Of a stretch of DNA of 64,000 nucleotides, positions 1 through 12,046 are shown piece after piece. This DNA is from Candidatus Altimarinota bacterium. GTDB taxonomy: Bacteria; Patescibacteriota; Gracilibacteria; BD1-5; UBA6164. The DNA lies in assembly GCA_028713225.1 (NCBI GenBank), contig JAQTOS010000007.1, forward strand, positions 25,099 through 89,098, read 5' to 3'. A program made the translations under genes and the position numbers. Every line of letters begins with the position of its first letter. The stretch's first letter is position 1. The notes below the pieces were generated by a model that was not told where the DNA came from, ran no database searches, and saw only the letters and a list, made by a program, of their open reading frames with translations.

Positions 1-389
1 ACTTCTTTAGGTAATCCAAGTCAATCAATTCAATGTGTGTGATAAGATATTGCTAAATCATTTACATAATTTTGTAAATAATTTATAAACATTGAAGTTT
101 GAGTTAAAAGTATTGGAATTATAGAAAAAATTGCTATAAGTATCAAAAGAATTAGAGCTATATAAATAATAATTATTCAGATAGCATCTGGAATTTTATG
201 TTTATTTAATTTATTCAAAAATGGAGAAAAAAGTAGTGTCAAAAAAATAGAAAAAAACAGTAAATATAAAAAACTAGCGATAGAATAAAGAAAATATAGA
301 ATCAAAACAAAGCCAATTATTATAAGCAATTTTATAGAAAATACTTTGTATTCATTTTCTTTTATAGTTTTATCTTTTTGTATAAGCAT
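1..389 (-). CDS. AI-2E family transporter (PerM/UPF0118), N-terminal part
   Basis: Only the first 129 residues lie in the window; the gene runs off the left edge. After a short charged start come two close hydrophobic segments, then the block FSPFLNKLNKHKIP, then a long hydrophobic run. This is the usual N-terminal plan of AI-2E/PerM permeases, in which a Pro-containing loop with an ...L..KRxIP-like motif separates the helices. The family exports small solutes or acts as sodium/proton antiporters; the substrate here cannot be told. UGA codons inside the membrane region must be read as glycine to keep the frame open. The start is the only ATG before the upstream inverted repeat. The family call rests on helix pattern and this short motif. 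Confidence 0.6.
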
Positions 390-392
390 AAA

Positions 393-423
393 TAAAGGAT
401 AATTATTAAATAATTATCCTTTA
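393..423. terminator. 13-bp inverted repeat, possible terminator of the 459-5833 operon
   Basis: Perfect 13-bp arms (393-405 and 411-423) flank a 5-base loop. The repeat lies between the end of the three-gene minus operon and the start of the permease gene. It is very AT-rich and lacks a long T tract, so it could equally act in the leader of the permease mRNA. Confidence 0.45.
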
Positions 424-458
424 TTATAAAAAAACTTATGAAAATACAAATTTAAAAT

Positions 459-3047
459 TTAGTAATTCAATATAAAATCTTTTAATTCTTCAGTTTTTGG
501 CATTTTACTTAAATGAGCAGCAATATATTCCTCAGATAAAATTGCCTTATTTTTAGCTAAAATAGCTAATATATCACGTATATATTTTGTAGTTAATTCT
601 TTCAAAGCATTATCTACTTCATCTTCATTATTTAAAATAGTATTTTCAACTGATTGAATAATATTTTCTGTTAAGTCAATAATTCTTTCATTTGGTTCAT
701 CTTCGATTATTTCAAGATCATCTAAGCCTTCAATATCCTCAAGAGGATTATTTGCAAAATAAGGATCTAGAGATTCAATATCATCTTCGATTATTTCAAG
801 TTCATCTAAACTTTCAATATCTCTAGAATCTAGTTCTTCTTCAAGATCTGAAAAATTTGATTTATATTCTTTAAATTCACTTAATAAATATCAATCATAG
901 TCATCTAGTAAATCAAGTATATATAAACATACTAAAGATTTAGTGCTTAAAAGTCTTTCAACAAGTAAATCAATTTTTCAAATATTTTTAAAATGATTTA
1001 CAAAAAAATCTTGATATTCAAAAGATTTAGAGAAAAAGTTATCGTCTTCTAAAAATAAGTCAGATATAATATCCTCATCTTGCTCTTTTATAAAGTCAAA
1101 AAATGCTTCTAAAAATAATTTATTTGAATTTTCCCTATCTATTAAATCAAATAATATTTTTGAATCAGCTTTTGTTCTAAATTTTAAAAAATTAGGAAAA
1201 AAAGTTTTTATATTTGTCTCAAATTTAATTTTTTCTAAATCATTTGAATGATAAGATATAGCTTCTGCAACTCTATAGTTTCCTCAATTTTTATGGTAAA
1301 TTCTACCTGTAGAATTAGTTACAGTACTAGATTTATTTGAATCATTTGCAATTTTTGTTCATTTCTTAGTTTCATTATATCTTTTGATAAAATTATCAAA
1401 TTCTAGTTCAAGTTTTGGTTCTAGATGATTTAAACAAGGATTATCTAATGTATTTTTATCATTTTTTTCTAGTTCTGTCCTAAAAAATATTTTTGATCTA
1501 ATTCGTTTTACTCTAGTAATTAAATTAATTCACTTTCAAATTTCTATTTTAAGTGATGTTAGTCTAAGAAATATAGATTTCAAAATATTTACTGAAAGAT
1601 TATTTTGATGAATAGTCTGAGCTTCTAATCCAAGTAGTTTTAAAAAATCTTCTTCGCTAGATTTTGTAACAAATGAAATATAAAGACTTTCTGGTAAAAT
1701 TTCAAGATTAAATCTCCTTGATTTTTTAAATTCTAAAAGTCTAGAGAAAAAATCAATATCCGCAGTATATTCCAAATTTGTATCATCTACTATTTCAAAA
1801 TATTTTCTATCTTTTATTTTATATCATTCTTGTGATTTTTTTCTAGCTGCAGTATGTCTTTCTATGAAATTATTATATTGAGATTCTAAGTCCTTATTAA
1901 GAGAACTAGATTTAGTTTTTGCTAAAATTTTTCATTTTATCCCGTCAATTCTTCTTTTAAGATTTATTCAAGTTCAAAAATCTATATCAAAAGTCATTAA
2001 TCTTAAAAATATAGCTTCTAATATATTTAATGATAAATAATGTTTATTTATTGTTAAAGCTTCTATATCTAATAATTTAAAAAAATCCTCTTCGCTAGAT
2101 TTTTCTACAAATGATATATATAATTTTTCTGGAAGAATTTTATTATTAGATCTTTTAGAAAATCTAAATTTATCCAGTAAATCGAAGAAAATTTCAGATT
2201 GTGTATTTATAATTTCAGCAAAATCAATATCTTCAGAAATATTTAAATCTAATTTTTCTTTTTTAGTAGATTCAATTATTTCTATACCTTGTTCTTCCTC
2301 AATGTTTTGAATTTCTGAAGATTTAGTATTGTTTTCTATTTTTGGAGTTTTAGGGTTTTTTATTCATTTCCCTTTTCATTTTTTAATAATTATATCATCA
2401 AGTTTAGCTATTAATTCTGAATTATCTACTTTTTCAGGATTTGTAATTATTTCATGACTTATATTAGAAACTTCAGATATAATAGATTCCAAACTTTCTA
2501 AATTTAAAGTTTTTGGAAAATCAATTATTTCTATTTCATTAAATTTTAAATCTGCCTTAGATAATAAAGTTTTGAAATTTTGAATTAAAACAGTTTTTAA
2601 ATCTTTTCTATGATTTGCTCAATTTAAAGATATTTCTAAATCTGGATAAATAAATAATCCTATACTTTTAACAAACGATAAAAGATTCAAAACTCTTGCT
2701 ATATTTGTTTCAAAAAGAAATCTTGAAAAAACTAATTTAGTAATTTGTAAATTAGTTATAGGAATTATTCAATTTCTATAGAAATCTTCAATATCTTCTA
2801 ATTTCAACTTTTCTACAAGACGAGCATAAAAAATATCTTCTAATTTTTTATTATTTCAGATATGATTTTTACAATCTGATAATGCATTTTTATAGAAATT
2901 TGGAACAGCCTTAATTACTTCTTTTGTTTGTCAGCGATCTATTCTTCTAAGTAGTTTTTCTTCAGTTTCAGTCAAAGTTCATGAAATATTTTGTAAACCT
3001 ATTGTCTCCATAAACATTGGCTTACTACCTGGATAAAATTCTGCCAT
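459..3047 (-). CDS. Unassigned 862-residue protein with internal duplication and acidic tail
   Basis: Function not recognised. No signal peptide or membrane helix is visible, so it is probably cytoplasmic. Residues of about 280-370 and 420-510 are diverged copies of one unit sharing LYISFV.KSSEEDFLKLL, then a leucine/isoleucine-rich stretch ending IFLRL. A weaker third copy may lie near residues 65-130 (RLVEKLKLEDIEDF). A linker rich in Lys, Glu and Asn separates the N-terminal part from the duplicated part. The C-terminal third contains a very acidic stretch (repeated DDLEIIED-like blocks) before a helical end. It is the last gene of a three-gene minus operon and starts 5 bases after the stop of the preceding gene. 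Many UGA codons are read as glycine. Frame continuity was checked through both duplicated units. Confidence 0.75.
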
Positions 3048-3052
3048 ATTAA

Positions 3053-4252
3053 TTAATTATTTATTATATATTTATCTAAAAATGAAATAAATTCCTTGGT
3101 GTCTTTATCTTCTTTTGTTAAACTTAATGATAATAAAATGAACTTTTTAAAATATTCTCTATTATTAATTTTATTCCAAAAATCTTGATTTGAATCAAGT
3201 AAATTTAAAATATTTTTATAATCATGATTTATAATTAATGCATTTAATATTGATTCGAATTTTTCTAATTCTTCATCTACATACTCTGTAATAACAAAAG
3301 GGTCTTCTTTAGTTATTAGAATAGTATTATTTAATATAATTTCTGATTCTTCTATTTTTACATCTACTCACTCTGTAATAGAAAAAGGATCTTCTTTGCT
3401 TCCTATAGTATCAGTTTTTATACTTTTAGTTCATATTCTAAGTCATCAATCTTCTACTTTTGATAATTGAGTATTTGATTTTGAAGAAACTCCAGTATCT
3501 ACAGGATTTTCTGAGTTTTTTTCACTTTGAATAGCTTCTTCTTCTATAGTTTGTGCTAATTCTTCAATAATTTTTATTTCTTCCGTGCTATTTTTTTGAC
3601 TAATTTCTTCTGAAACTTCAATTTGTTTAATCTCTTCTGGTTTTCCTATTTCTTTTATTTCTTCCAGCGTATTTTCAATAATTTCTGTAGGAATAGTTTC
3701 AGCTTCTTTTATTGTTTCAGTATTAATTCACAATTCTTTATCTTTAGTTTTTACTAATTCTTCTAAATATTTTTCTCTAGTTTTTATTAATAATTCAAAG
3801 TTTTTATTAAGCCCATTTATTTTTTGTAATTTTTCTTCTAATAACTTTTTTTCTCTAAGATACTCAACTGCCGTTCTATTTTCTCAAGCCTTAATTCATT
3901 TTATTAATTCTTTATAAGATTCTATTTCTAATTCTAATTTAGATAAATCAATACTTTCATAAGATTTAATTTCTGATAATAAAATATTTTCTATTTTAGA
4001 AACAAAATCACATGTTATTTCTGTTAAAAATTTAGATTTTTCTAATTTAGAATGGATTTTTCATAAATTTGGATTATGTCATTTTGAATGATCTAAAATT
4101 AAAAGAATTGAGTCATTTATTTTACTAATTTCAGAAAAAATATCATTAGATAAAATGTCTTTATGTGATTTTAAAAAATCTAAAATATGCTTTATATTTT
4201 CATATCAACTCTTATATAATTCCTTTGATGTTAAATTTATTTTATTATTCAT
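3053..4252 (-). CDS. Unassigned 399-residue coiled-coil/acidic protein
   Basis: Function not recognised. The N-terminal half is helical with long Lys/Glu heptad-like stretches (residues about 60-200), suggesting coiled coil. The middle is a Glu/Ile-rich low-complexity segment. Near the C terminus a short unit, KEDPF.ITE.VD, occurs twice about 30 residues apart. No signal peptide or membrane segment is seen. It is the middle gene of the 459-5833 operon: its start is 9 bases after the stop of the TPR-like gene, and its stop is 5 bases before the next start. That packing suggests the three products are made together and may form one complex (inference). Confidence 0.7.
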
Positions 4253-4261
4253 AATTTTAAA

Positions 4262-5833
4262 TTAAGATTTAATTAATTCTTTTATTGTTTTTGTTTCGTT
4301 ATCTAGTAATTCATCATAATTATAAGCTTTTTTAGCCATATCTTCTAAAAAAAATTTATTTTCTGAAACATTTTCACTTAAAGATAAAGAATATAAAAAC
4401 ATTCCTAAGGCATCTCCAGAACCATAAAGTGAATCTTCTGAATCATCAAATAGTGAAATTAAATAAGCTTTCAAATAAGAGTTAAATGCTGTTCTATTAT
4501 TCTTTCATTCATAAAACTCTCCTTCCAATAATAGATATTTATTATCAATATCAACTAAGTTATCTAGAATTTTTCTTTGAATTTTTCCATAAGAATAATT
4601 TAAATCTTCAATTTCTGTTGAAATTTTCATCTGAAATGCAAAATCATATTTTGATTCCTTTAATGTTATATTAAAATCACTTATTTTTTCGCTATAATTT
4701 AAATTATTAAATTTATATAATTCTAGTAAAATTTCTTCCTCTAGATCAATATCTTTATTTTTTTGTGCATATTTTATAATTTTTCCAGAAGTTTCTATAA
4801 GATTATCTTCATCGGCAATTTTTATATAAAAAATAAAAAGGTTTTTTAATCAATAAATATAGTTATTATCATCATTATGCATATATGCTAAATCAGATAA
4901 ATTTAAATATGATGAAATTAAATTTTTATTTCTATCAACTAAAGTGTATAATAATCGAATATCTGAAGAAAAGATATCTCACAAATTTTTATAATAAGTA
5001 TAATCTTTATTTACTTCTATGTGTAATTCATATAATTCAATCGCATTGTGATAAAATCCTATTTCTTCATAAAAAGATCATAATTCTCAAATGAATATAG
5101 TTTTTCATAAATCTATTGCCTCTTTATAAAGCTTTTCTATTTTTTGTTTATTTTCATCTATAAATTCTTTTTTTTCTTGTTTATTTTCTATTTTTCATAA
5201 ATCAAGTAAAAAAATATCTCTATGTAATTCAATGTATTTAGCTAAAGAGTTATCTGATCATTTTTCTATTCATTCATTTAAAATTTTTTCAGCTGTTTCT
5301 AAATCTTTTTTATATTTATATGTATAATATCAATAATCTCAATAAGCTTCTTTATTATATTCACAAGCATTTTTACACTCTCAAAGTAAAAATTCTGTAT
5401 TATTTTCAGCTGAAAAATTTTCTCATTCATCAACAAGTAATTCAGATGTATATAAATTTAAGATTTTTTCATAAACTAATCTATTTCAATATTTTTTTGA
5501 TTCATTATAAGAGTCTAAAGTTTTGTAATAATCTCATAATTCCCAAAGAAAATCTCCTAAATTTTCATATAAAAATGCTTTATGAAAATCTTTTAAATTT
5601 TTTTCATATTCTATAGCTTCTTTTATTATTTTATATCAAGCATAATAATCTCAATTTTCTTTCATAATGGCTATAGATTGAGCAATTTTTTGTATTTTTA
5701 TATCTGCATCAAGAATTTCATTAAAATCTTTTAAAACATCTAATTGTAATTTATTAGCAGTATTTGCTTGATTAGAAATATTACTATTTTCATTTAATTC
5801 TTCTTCATATCATAAATTTGATTCTTTATTCAT
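4262..5833 (-). CDS. TPR-like helical repeat protein, 523 residues
   Basis: First gene of the three-gene minus operon. The sequence is a run of helix pairs with TPR-type spacing, such as FYENLGDFLWELGDYYKTLD-like and GFYHNAIELYELH blocks. Gly, Ala and Tyr occupy small/large positions, and many of the glycines are UGA codons. TPR-like proteins are scaffolds for protein-protein contacts, so a scaffold role for this operon is the simplest reading (inference). No signal peptide or enzymatic motif is seen. The start ATG at 5833 follows a long non-coding AT-rich divergent region. Exact repeat number cannot be fixed by eye. Confidence 0.7.
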
Positions 5834-6046
5834 AATTTTTTCTTATAAATAAGATAAGGAATTGTTTTAATTAATTTTATCAATAAGTCAAATTTTAAAA
5901 TAAGAATAAGTATATTTTTATTCTAGTTTTTATTCTAGAGTTTATTGTCTTATAAATTTAAATAAATTTGATTTTTTCTTTTTTTTTCTTATAAATTACT
6001 TATAATTTACAAATTTTTTATTTTAATTATTTTTTATCGTCAGTTT
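5834..6046. promoter_or_regulatory. Divergent intergenic region with a candidate promoter
   Basis: This 213-bp gap separates the minus operon (start 5833) from the plus surface-protein genes (start 6047). Reading plus, TTGATT at 5968-5973 and TATAAA at 5990-5995 are 16 bases apart and would serve the gene at 6047. A second TATAAT lies at 6001-6006 without a good -35. The region is so AT-rich that these matches are weak evidence. Confidence 0.35.
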
Positions 6047-7237
6047 ATGAAAAAAATTATCATCTTAGTTTTATCTATATTTTCTTTACTATATTTAAAT
6101 ACAGCACTAGCTTGAAGTCTATGAGTTTCACCTCTTAAATACGAATTTACCGTTAATTCTTGAGATTCTAAATCTTGACTAATAAAAGTATCAAACAATA
6201 GTGATTCTCCTATGACTCTTTATACTTCAAAAGAAGATTTTATAGCTTGAGATGATACAGGTACTCCGAAATTTGTAAAACCTGAGGATCAAACTTATCC
6301 TGAATTAAGTCTAGCTAATTGGATAAAATTAGAAGAAGAAAACCTTACTCTAGCTCCTAGAGAAACAAGAGAAGTAAAATTTAAAATAAATGTTCCAAAA
6401 GATTGAGAACCTGGATGACATTATGGTGCGATATTTTTTTCTCCATGAGTATGAGCTTCATCTCAAGTTTCTATAGTACAAAGACTTTGAGTATTACTTC
6501 TTATAAATGTTCCTTGAGATGTTAAAATAAGTTGATTTGTTGATAAATTTTCAGTTTGACAAAATAAATCTGGAAAATTTGAAGAAAAAACAAATTTTGC
6601 TAACTTCCCTATAAATTTTGATTTATTATTCAAAAATGATTGAAATGTTCATTTAAAACCAGTTTGAAAAATAGAAATATTAGATGAAAATAATATTCCT
6701 TTGAAAAATATATGAAGAGCTACTCTAACTTCACCAGCTTGAGCATATATATGAGAAAAAATGGTGGATTTCATTCCTCTTAATGAGACATTATGAAATG
6801 TTTTACCAAAATCGGAAAGAAAATTTGAATCTTCTTGGGAATGATTTTGATATACTGTTTTAAATACAGACTGAACTAAATCAGTAAAATTTAAAAACCT
6901 TAGTGATTATTATGCTGAAGTTGCATCAGAAAAACAAGCTTATCTAAATTTTTGGGAACAAGTACATACAAGAACAGTTTCAAAAAATATGAAAGTAGTT
7001 ATGACATTGAGTTATGAATGAAAAGATAAAGAGAAAAAAGATTTTAAAGAAGAAAAAACTATAAAAATAGCATATGATGAAAAATATGTTTGAATAAATT
7101 ATTATTTGATTTTTATATTAATTTTATTAATATGAGCTCTTTTCTATTATTTCACACAAGTTGCTCCGAAAAATCAAGCTAGAAAAGAAGAAGAATTAAA
7201 AAGAAAAATAATGGAAGAAATGAGCAAACATAAATAA
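6047..7237 (+). CDS. Membrane-anchored surface protein with DUF916/PapD-like domain
   Basis: 396 residues. There is an N-terminal signal peptide (residues 1-20, ending LNTALA). Next comes a beta-rich domain beginning GVSPLKYEFTVNSGDSKSG with the pattern ...IKVSNNSDSPMTLY. One transmembrane helix (about residues 352-371) precedes a Lys/Glu-rich cytoplasmic tail. The beginning resembles the PapD-like Ig fold of DUF916 surface proteins, which bind partners or cell wall outside the membrane. It heads a run of plus genes for secreted proteins (6047-11916), so a role in anchoring or assembling the neighbouring surface proteins is plausible (inference). UGA glycines are frequent. Domain assignment is by pattern only. 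Confidence 0.65.
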
Positions 7238-7259
7238 TATTTACTAAAATTACTCGAAA

Positions 7260-7685
7260 ATGAAAAAAATAATTTCAATATTATCGCTTACAGCAATTTT
7301 GTTTTACTATTCAAACTTAGCCTCAGCATTAAATTCAGTAGTAGTTTCTGCTGTTGTTTGAAATTTAAATCATTCTCCAGTTGTAATAAATGTAGTCCCA
7401 AACAATAATCCAAAACTACTAAAAACTAATTCACTTCAAAATTTCAGTTTATATTTTAGAGATGATGAAAAAGATATAATTTATTATACAATAACACCTA
7501 AGGATTGATATACAAATCCTATAAATTGAGTAATAAATACAGCTAATTATGATTCAGCATCATGAGCATATATAAACTTTTCATATCTTGCTCCATCATT
7601 AAAAGTTTGAACTTCGAACGTAAATATCATATTAAATGATTGACCTAATATTGTATCTAAAGATATAAATTTATACATTTATTAA
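7260..7685 (+). CDS. Small secreted protein, unknown
   Basis: 141 residues with a signal peptide (KKIISILSLTAILFYYSNLASA) followed by about 115 residues of beta-rich, Asn/Ser-rich sequence with no cysteines. No family recognised. It sits 22 bases after the DUF916-like gene and 12 bases before the TIG-domain gene, so all three are probably one transcript. The single-domain size suggests one Ig-like fold, but this is not certain. Confidence 0.65.
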
Positions 7686-7697
7686 AATCTAATAACT

Positions 7698-8702
7698 ATG
7701 TCTAAATTTGCTAAATTATCCCTTGTATTAATATCACTATTTTTCTTAGTTTTTATTTCATTTTATGAACTAAGAAAAATAGATTTTTTTGATACCAATT
7801 CTATTTTTGATTTTATTATAAAAAATAATTCTAATGATTCTGGTGTTTGAAAAGATGTTTTTTATAAAAAATGAGATAATATTGAATATACTTTTTTTAT
7901 GAAAAAGGATTTTGATTGAACTATTTCAATTAATACCGATAAATTAGATAAAATAATGAAAGATTATGATATCTATATAGATGATGAAAAAATAAGTAAA
8001 GATGATTTAAAAAATATAAAAATCAATGATAAAAAAATAATAAAATTCAAATGAACTGCTCTAAAAGATAATATAATAAAAACAAAAGATGAAACAGTTG
8101 ATGATTTAGTTGATATAAACATAATTAAAGAAGAAGAGAAAAAAGATGATGTAAAAATATTAACTTGAGCATTAGCTAATGTAAAGCTTTCTAATCTAAG
8201 TTTCAATTCAAATATAAATAATCTACTTATTATCTCTTGAGATAATTTATGAAATATTCAATATGTAAATATTTGATGAAAAACATTTACTCCAAAACTT
8301 GATAACAATAAATTATATATATGAATAGATAAAGATTCATTTGCTAGTTGAGATTATTTCTTATTATTTCAACTTAAAAATAATCAAATACAAACTTATC
8401 AATCAAAAATAAAATTCACTTACGATTCAAATTCTATAAATATATCACAAATAACTCCATCTTCAATAAAAAACGATATAGATAGATATCTTGTAATTCA
8501 ATGAAATAACCTATCAAAAGTTATTAGAGTACAGTTAAGTAATAATGTTATATTAAAAGATACAAGTTTTAAAGTAATAAATAATAATGTAATAACTATA
8601 AAAATTCCTGCCTGACTTAATCCATGAAATTATTTTATAAATTTTATGTGAACACAGTGAATATTTGAGCTAAAAAATTCTCAATTTACAATTACAAACT
8701 AA
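7698..8702 (+). CDS. Exported TIG/IPT-domain protein
   Basis: 334 residues. An N-terminal hydrophobic segment (residues 4-21) acts as signal or membrane anchor. A charged Lys/Asp-rich segment follows (about residues 60-160). The C-terminal half holds a TIG/IPT-type Ig fold of about 85 residues starting ISQITPSSIKND, with the typical VIQGNNLSKVIRVQLSNN and LNPGNYFINF pattern. TIG domains occur in surface receptors and adhesion proteins. The gene lies between a small secreted protein and the SLH protein, in the same direction with short gaps. No enzymatic motif is visible. Confidence 0.65.
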
Positions 8703-8715
8703 TTAAATTTAAATT

Positions 8716-11700
8716 ATGAAAATCATGAATAATAAAACAAGTATCCTTGGGGTAAAAAAAATATCTAGCTTATTAGCACTTATATCAATATTATTTTCTA
8801 TTACTAGAATAGATTTAATTAGTGCATCAATTATAGCAGGGCCTGATTTTAATGTAAAAATATCAGCAAATAATGATTCTACATATACAACAAGTTTAAC
8901 TAATGTATGAGTAGGAACTGCTTTAAGCTTCAAAAATGTTGCAATTTTAGATAATTCTGGAACTACAAACTGAACTTATAGTGTAAACTTCCCTGCTTGA
9001 TTTACTTATAATTCTTATGATGCTTCACAAAATACTTGTGGATTTTCTCTGATATCATCAACAAATTCAAGTTTTAAATATTCTTATTCAAATTCTTGAG
9101 CGATTTGTAATTCAGTAATTATTTTAAATTACACAGTTAATTCGAGTGCAACATCTGGATTAAATAATATAAATCTTCTAGATACAACAGATATAGCACA
9201 TCAAAATATTATTTGACAAGTATCTGTTGATGTAAAAACAAATAATTTTATATCTAGAGCTCAAACTCTTGATTTAAACTGAAACTGATATATTGATGCC
9301 TATAAATTAAATTTAGCAAATTCAAATAATACTTGAACATTATCTTGATTACAAGTAAATTGAGTTTCTGTTTGAACAGTTTATTCTTCATGAACTTCTT
9401 ACATACTTCCTTTTTCTGATGATATTTGGAATACTTGAGATTTACCTCAAATAACTTGAACTTTTGATTGACTTACAATCTGAAATAATGACATAAATGA
9501 AGAAGATCTAGCTAGACCTAAAATATTAAAAATCAATTCGACCCTATTATCTACTCTTTGATCTCAATCTTTAAATATATGAACTTGAAATCTATTGTTT
9601 GATATTTCTGAAAATCTAATCCCTAGTAGTACTTGATCTTTTACTTTATTAAAATGAACTTGAACTATTACTTGAACTTTTTCTTTCTTAAATGATAATC
9701 TAACAAAGCTTTATTTTGTTACAAGTTCATCTCTTTCAGTATGAACATATACATTAACAGCAACATCTTGAGCTAAAGATTGGTCATCTAATTGAAATAT
9801 TATTGATGTGAGTATTCCATCTTTAATAGTAGCTGACTCTAGTGCACCAACTTGAATTGCTATTTGAACTAGTACTTGAATAAGTATAAATGATTGAGCT
9901 TCATTAACTAATAACAATTATGTTCAATTAACTCTAGCAGCAATAGATGATATATGAGTTAGTCAAATGATGATTTCAAATGTTTCTAATTTTTCATGAG
10001 CATCTTGGGAAACTTATAATACTAGTAAATTAAATTGGGATTTATGAACTTGAGCTGGAACAAAAACAGTTTATATAAAATTCAAAGACGAAGCTTGAAA
10101 TATTAGTTCTACATATAGTGATTCTATAGAATATGGACCAACAAATAATTATATAAGTTTTAATAATTTAAATTCTATTTATACAAATAATTCTAGTATA
10201 GATTTATCTTGATCTTGTAATTATATTAGTAGTACTTGATCTACATTATGAACTACTTTAAGTTGATCTGTAAATTGAGTTTCTATCTGATCTATAAATT
10301 GTAATTCTCAAATTTGGTCTCATACTTTTAATTTAGCTGATAATACTACAAATCTAATAAGATTAGAATTTGATAATAATTCAAGTATTAATAATGAAAT
10401 AAGTATAATAAGGCCTATTCCAACTTGTAGTACACCATCTAATGCGACTTTAGTACCTTGAACTACTTATCCAACTTGTGATTTCACTTGTAATACAGGA
10501 TATACAAAACAATGATGATCTTGTATAGCAAAATCTACCGCTATTACAACTGCTATATCAAATTCTCGTACATTTAGTTTCACAGCATTTACACTTTATT
10601 ATAATTCTCCTCAAACTAAGTCATCACTACCATTATCAATTGCAAATTGAACCTCAACTCTTACAACTACTTTTACTCTAGCTTCAAATTGAACTGATGT
10701 TTCTCTTTCAAATTCATCAGAGGCTATATCTTGTAATTCATGATACCACGTAAGTTGAACTTCTTGTGCAATAAACCAATCTTCTTGATGAGGAGGTGGT
10801 GGATGATCTATAACTCCAACTTGTACAGATACTATGTTACAATGTAGTCTATATAATAATTCATATATTTGGACAAGAAAATCTGGAGTAAGTTGTACTT
10901 GATGAAATCTATGATTATCTTGTATTCCTGCAAGTCAAACTTGAACTACAAATACTTGAACAACTACTACTCAAACTGGAACCACTAACACTAGTACATG
11001 AAATACTAATCAATGATGATGAACTAATACTGGAACAACTACTACTCAAGTTCCTGAAATAATAGAAATAGTAAAAGCAGATTGAACAAAAATATATTTA
11101 AATGATATAGCAAACCACTTTGCTAAAAATTATATAATAGCTCTTGCATCTTCTGGAATAGTAAATGGTTATCCAGATAATACATTTAGACCAGATAATA
11201 ATACCTCTAGAATAGAATTTTTAAAAATGCTTCTAAAATGACTTGGAAAAGATTATTCAAGTTATGCTGGACAAAAAAATCCTTTCTGGGATGTAGATGA
11301 TAATTCTTGGCAATCACGAGTAGTGGCAAAAGCTTTAGCTCTTTGAATAATTAGTCAAAATAAATATTTCAATCCAGATAAAACTATATCTAGAGAAGAA
11401 ACTATGAAAATGTTAATTAGAACTTCTTGAATAAATTTACTGAGTGTAACAAATTCTAGTTTTGCAGATTCAAATGGATGGGCAAAAAATTACATAGAAA
11501 CAGCTTATAAGGCCTGAATAATTAGCTGACAAAGTATATGATGAAAATTAATCTTTAGACCTACTGATAATATAACTAGAGCAGAGGTTGCAAAAATAAT
11601 AGTAAAAAGTATAGAATTACTTAATTCTTGATTAACTAATCAAACAAATACGAGTACAACTAATACTATAATTAATAAAGTAAAAGATGCTTATACTTTA

Positions 11701-11916
11701 ACAAAAGAATTAAAATTCTGAGATTATGGTGATGAGGTATGATATTTACAAGATATAATGAAACATTTCAATTATTTTGATTATGATTCTACAAAGTACT
11801 TTTGAAATATAACTAAAACAGCTTACATAAACTTTGCAAAAGATAAATTATGAATTATATCTGATTGAACTATGTTGAAGTCGGATATAAGTAAAATAAT
11901 GGAATTAAACTGGTAA
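8716..11916 (+). CDS. Large surface protein with three SLH repeats and a peptidoglycan-binding domain
   Basis: 1066 residues. The N-terminal signal region is residues 1-35. A long beta-rich, Ser/Thr/Asn-rich ectodomain contains a calcium-loop-like LDLNGNGYIDA near residue 185. A Cys-containing part follows, then a Thr/Gly/Asn/Gln-rich linker (about residues 745-785). Three S-layer homology repeats lie at about 795-975, with GIVNGYPDNTFRPDN as the first classic core. A C-terminal peptidoglycan-binding_1-like domain (FGDYGDEVGYLQDIM) occupies about 1000-1060. SLH domains usually bind pyruvylated cell-wall glycans, so the protein is probably held on the wall, perhaps as S-layer or adhesin. It closes a plus-strand run and is followed by strong hairpins. 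Confidence 0.85.
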
Positions 11917-11919
11917 AAC

Positions 11920-11962
11920 AATAAATAAAGCTTTCACTTATTAAGTGAAAGCTTTATTTATT
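11920..11962. terminator. Perfect 21-bp hairpin terminator after the SLH gene
   Basis: Arms 11920-11940 and 11942-11962 are perfect complements and start 4 bases after the stop. The outer arm bases are A/T, so the hairpin provides its own T-rich tail and can act in both directions. Confidence 0.8.
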
Positions 11963-11982
11963 GTAGAAAAAAATTGTACAAT

Positions 11983-12014
11983 AAAAAACTCTTGGAAATT
12001 TCCAAGAGTTTTTT
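11983..12014. terminator. Second bidirectional terminator
   Basis: Sixteen-base arms (A6, then CTCTTGGAAA-type sequence, ending T6) form an almost loopless hairpin with A and T tracts on the two sides. It serves the convergent minus gene ending at 12047 and backs up the hairpin just upstream. Confidence 0.8.
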
Positions 12015-12046
12015 ATTTATTTAAGATTGCTATGAATAGCGAAAAA

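Noticed and set aside
11920..12014. Strong palindromes as mobile-element ends
   Set aside because: Position after stop codons of convergent genes and A/T tracts fit terminators better.
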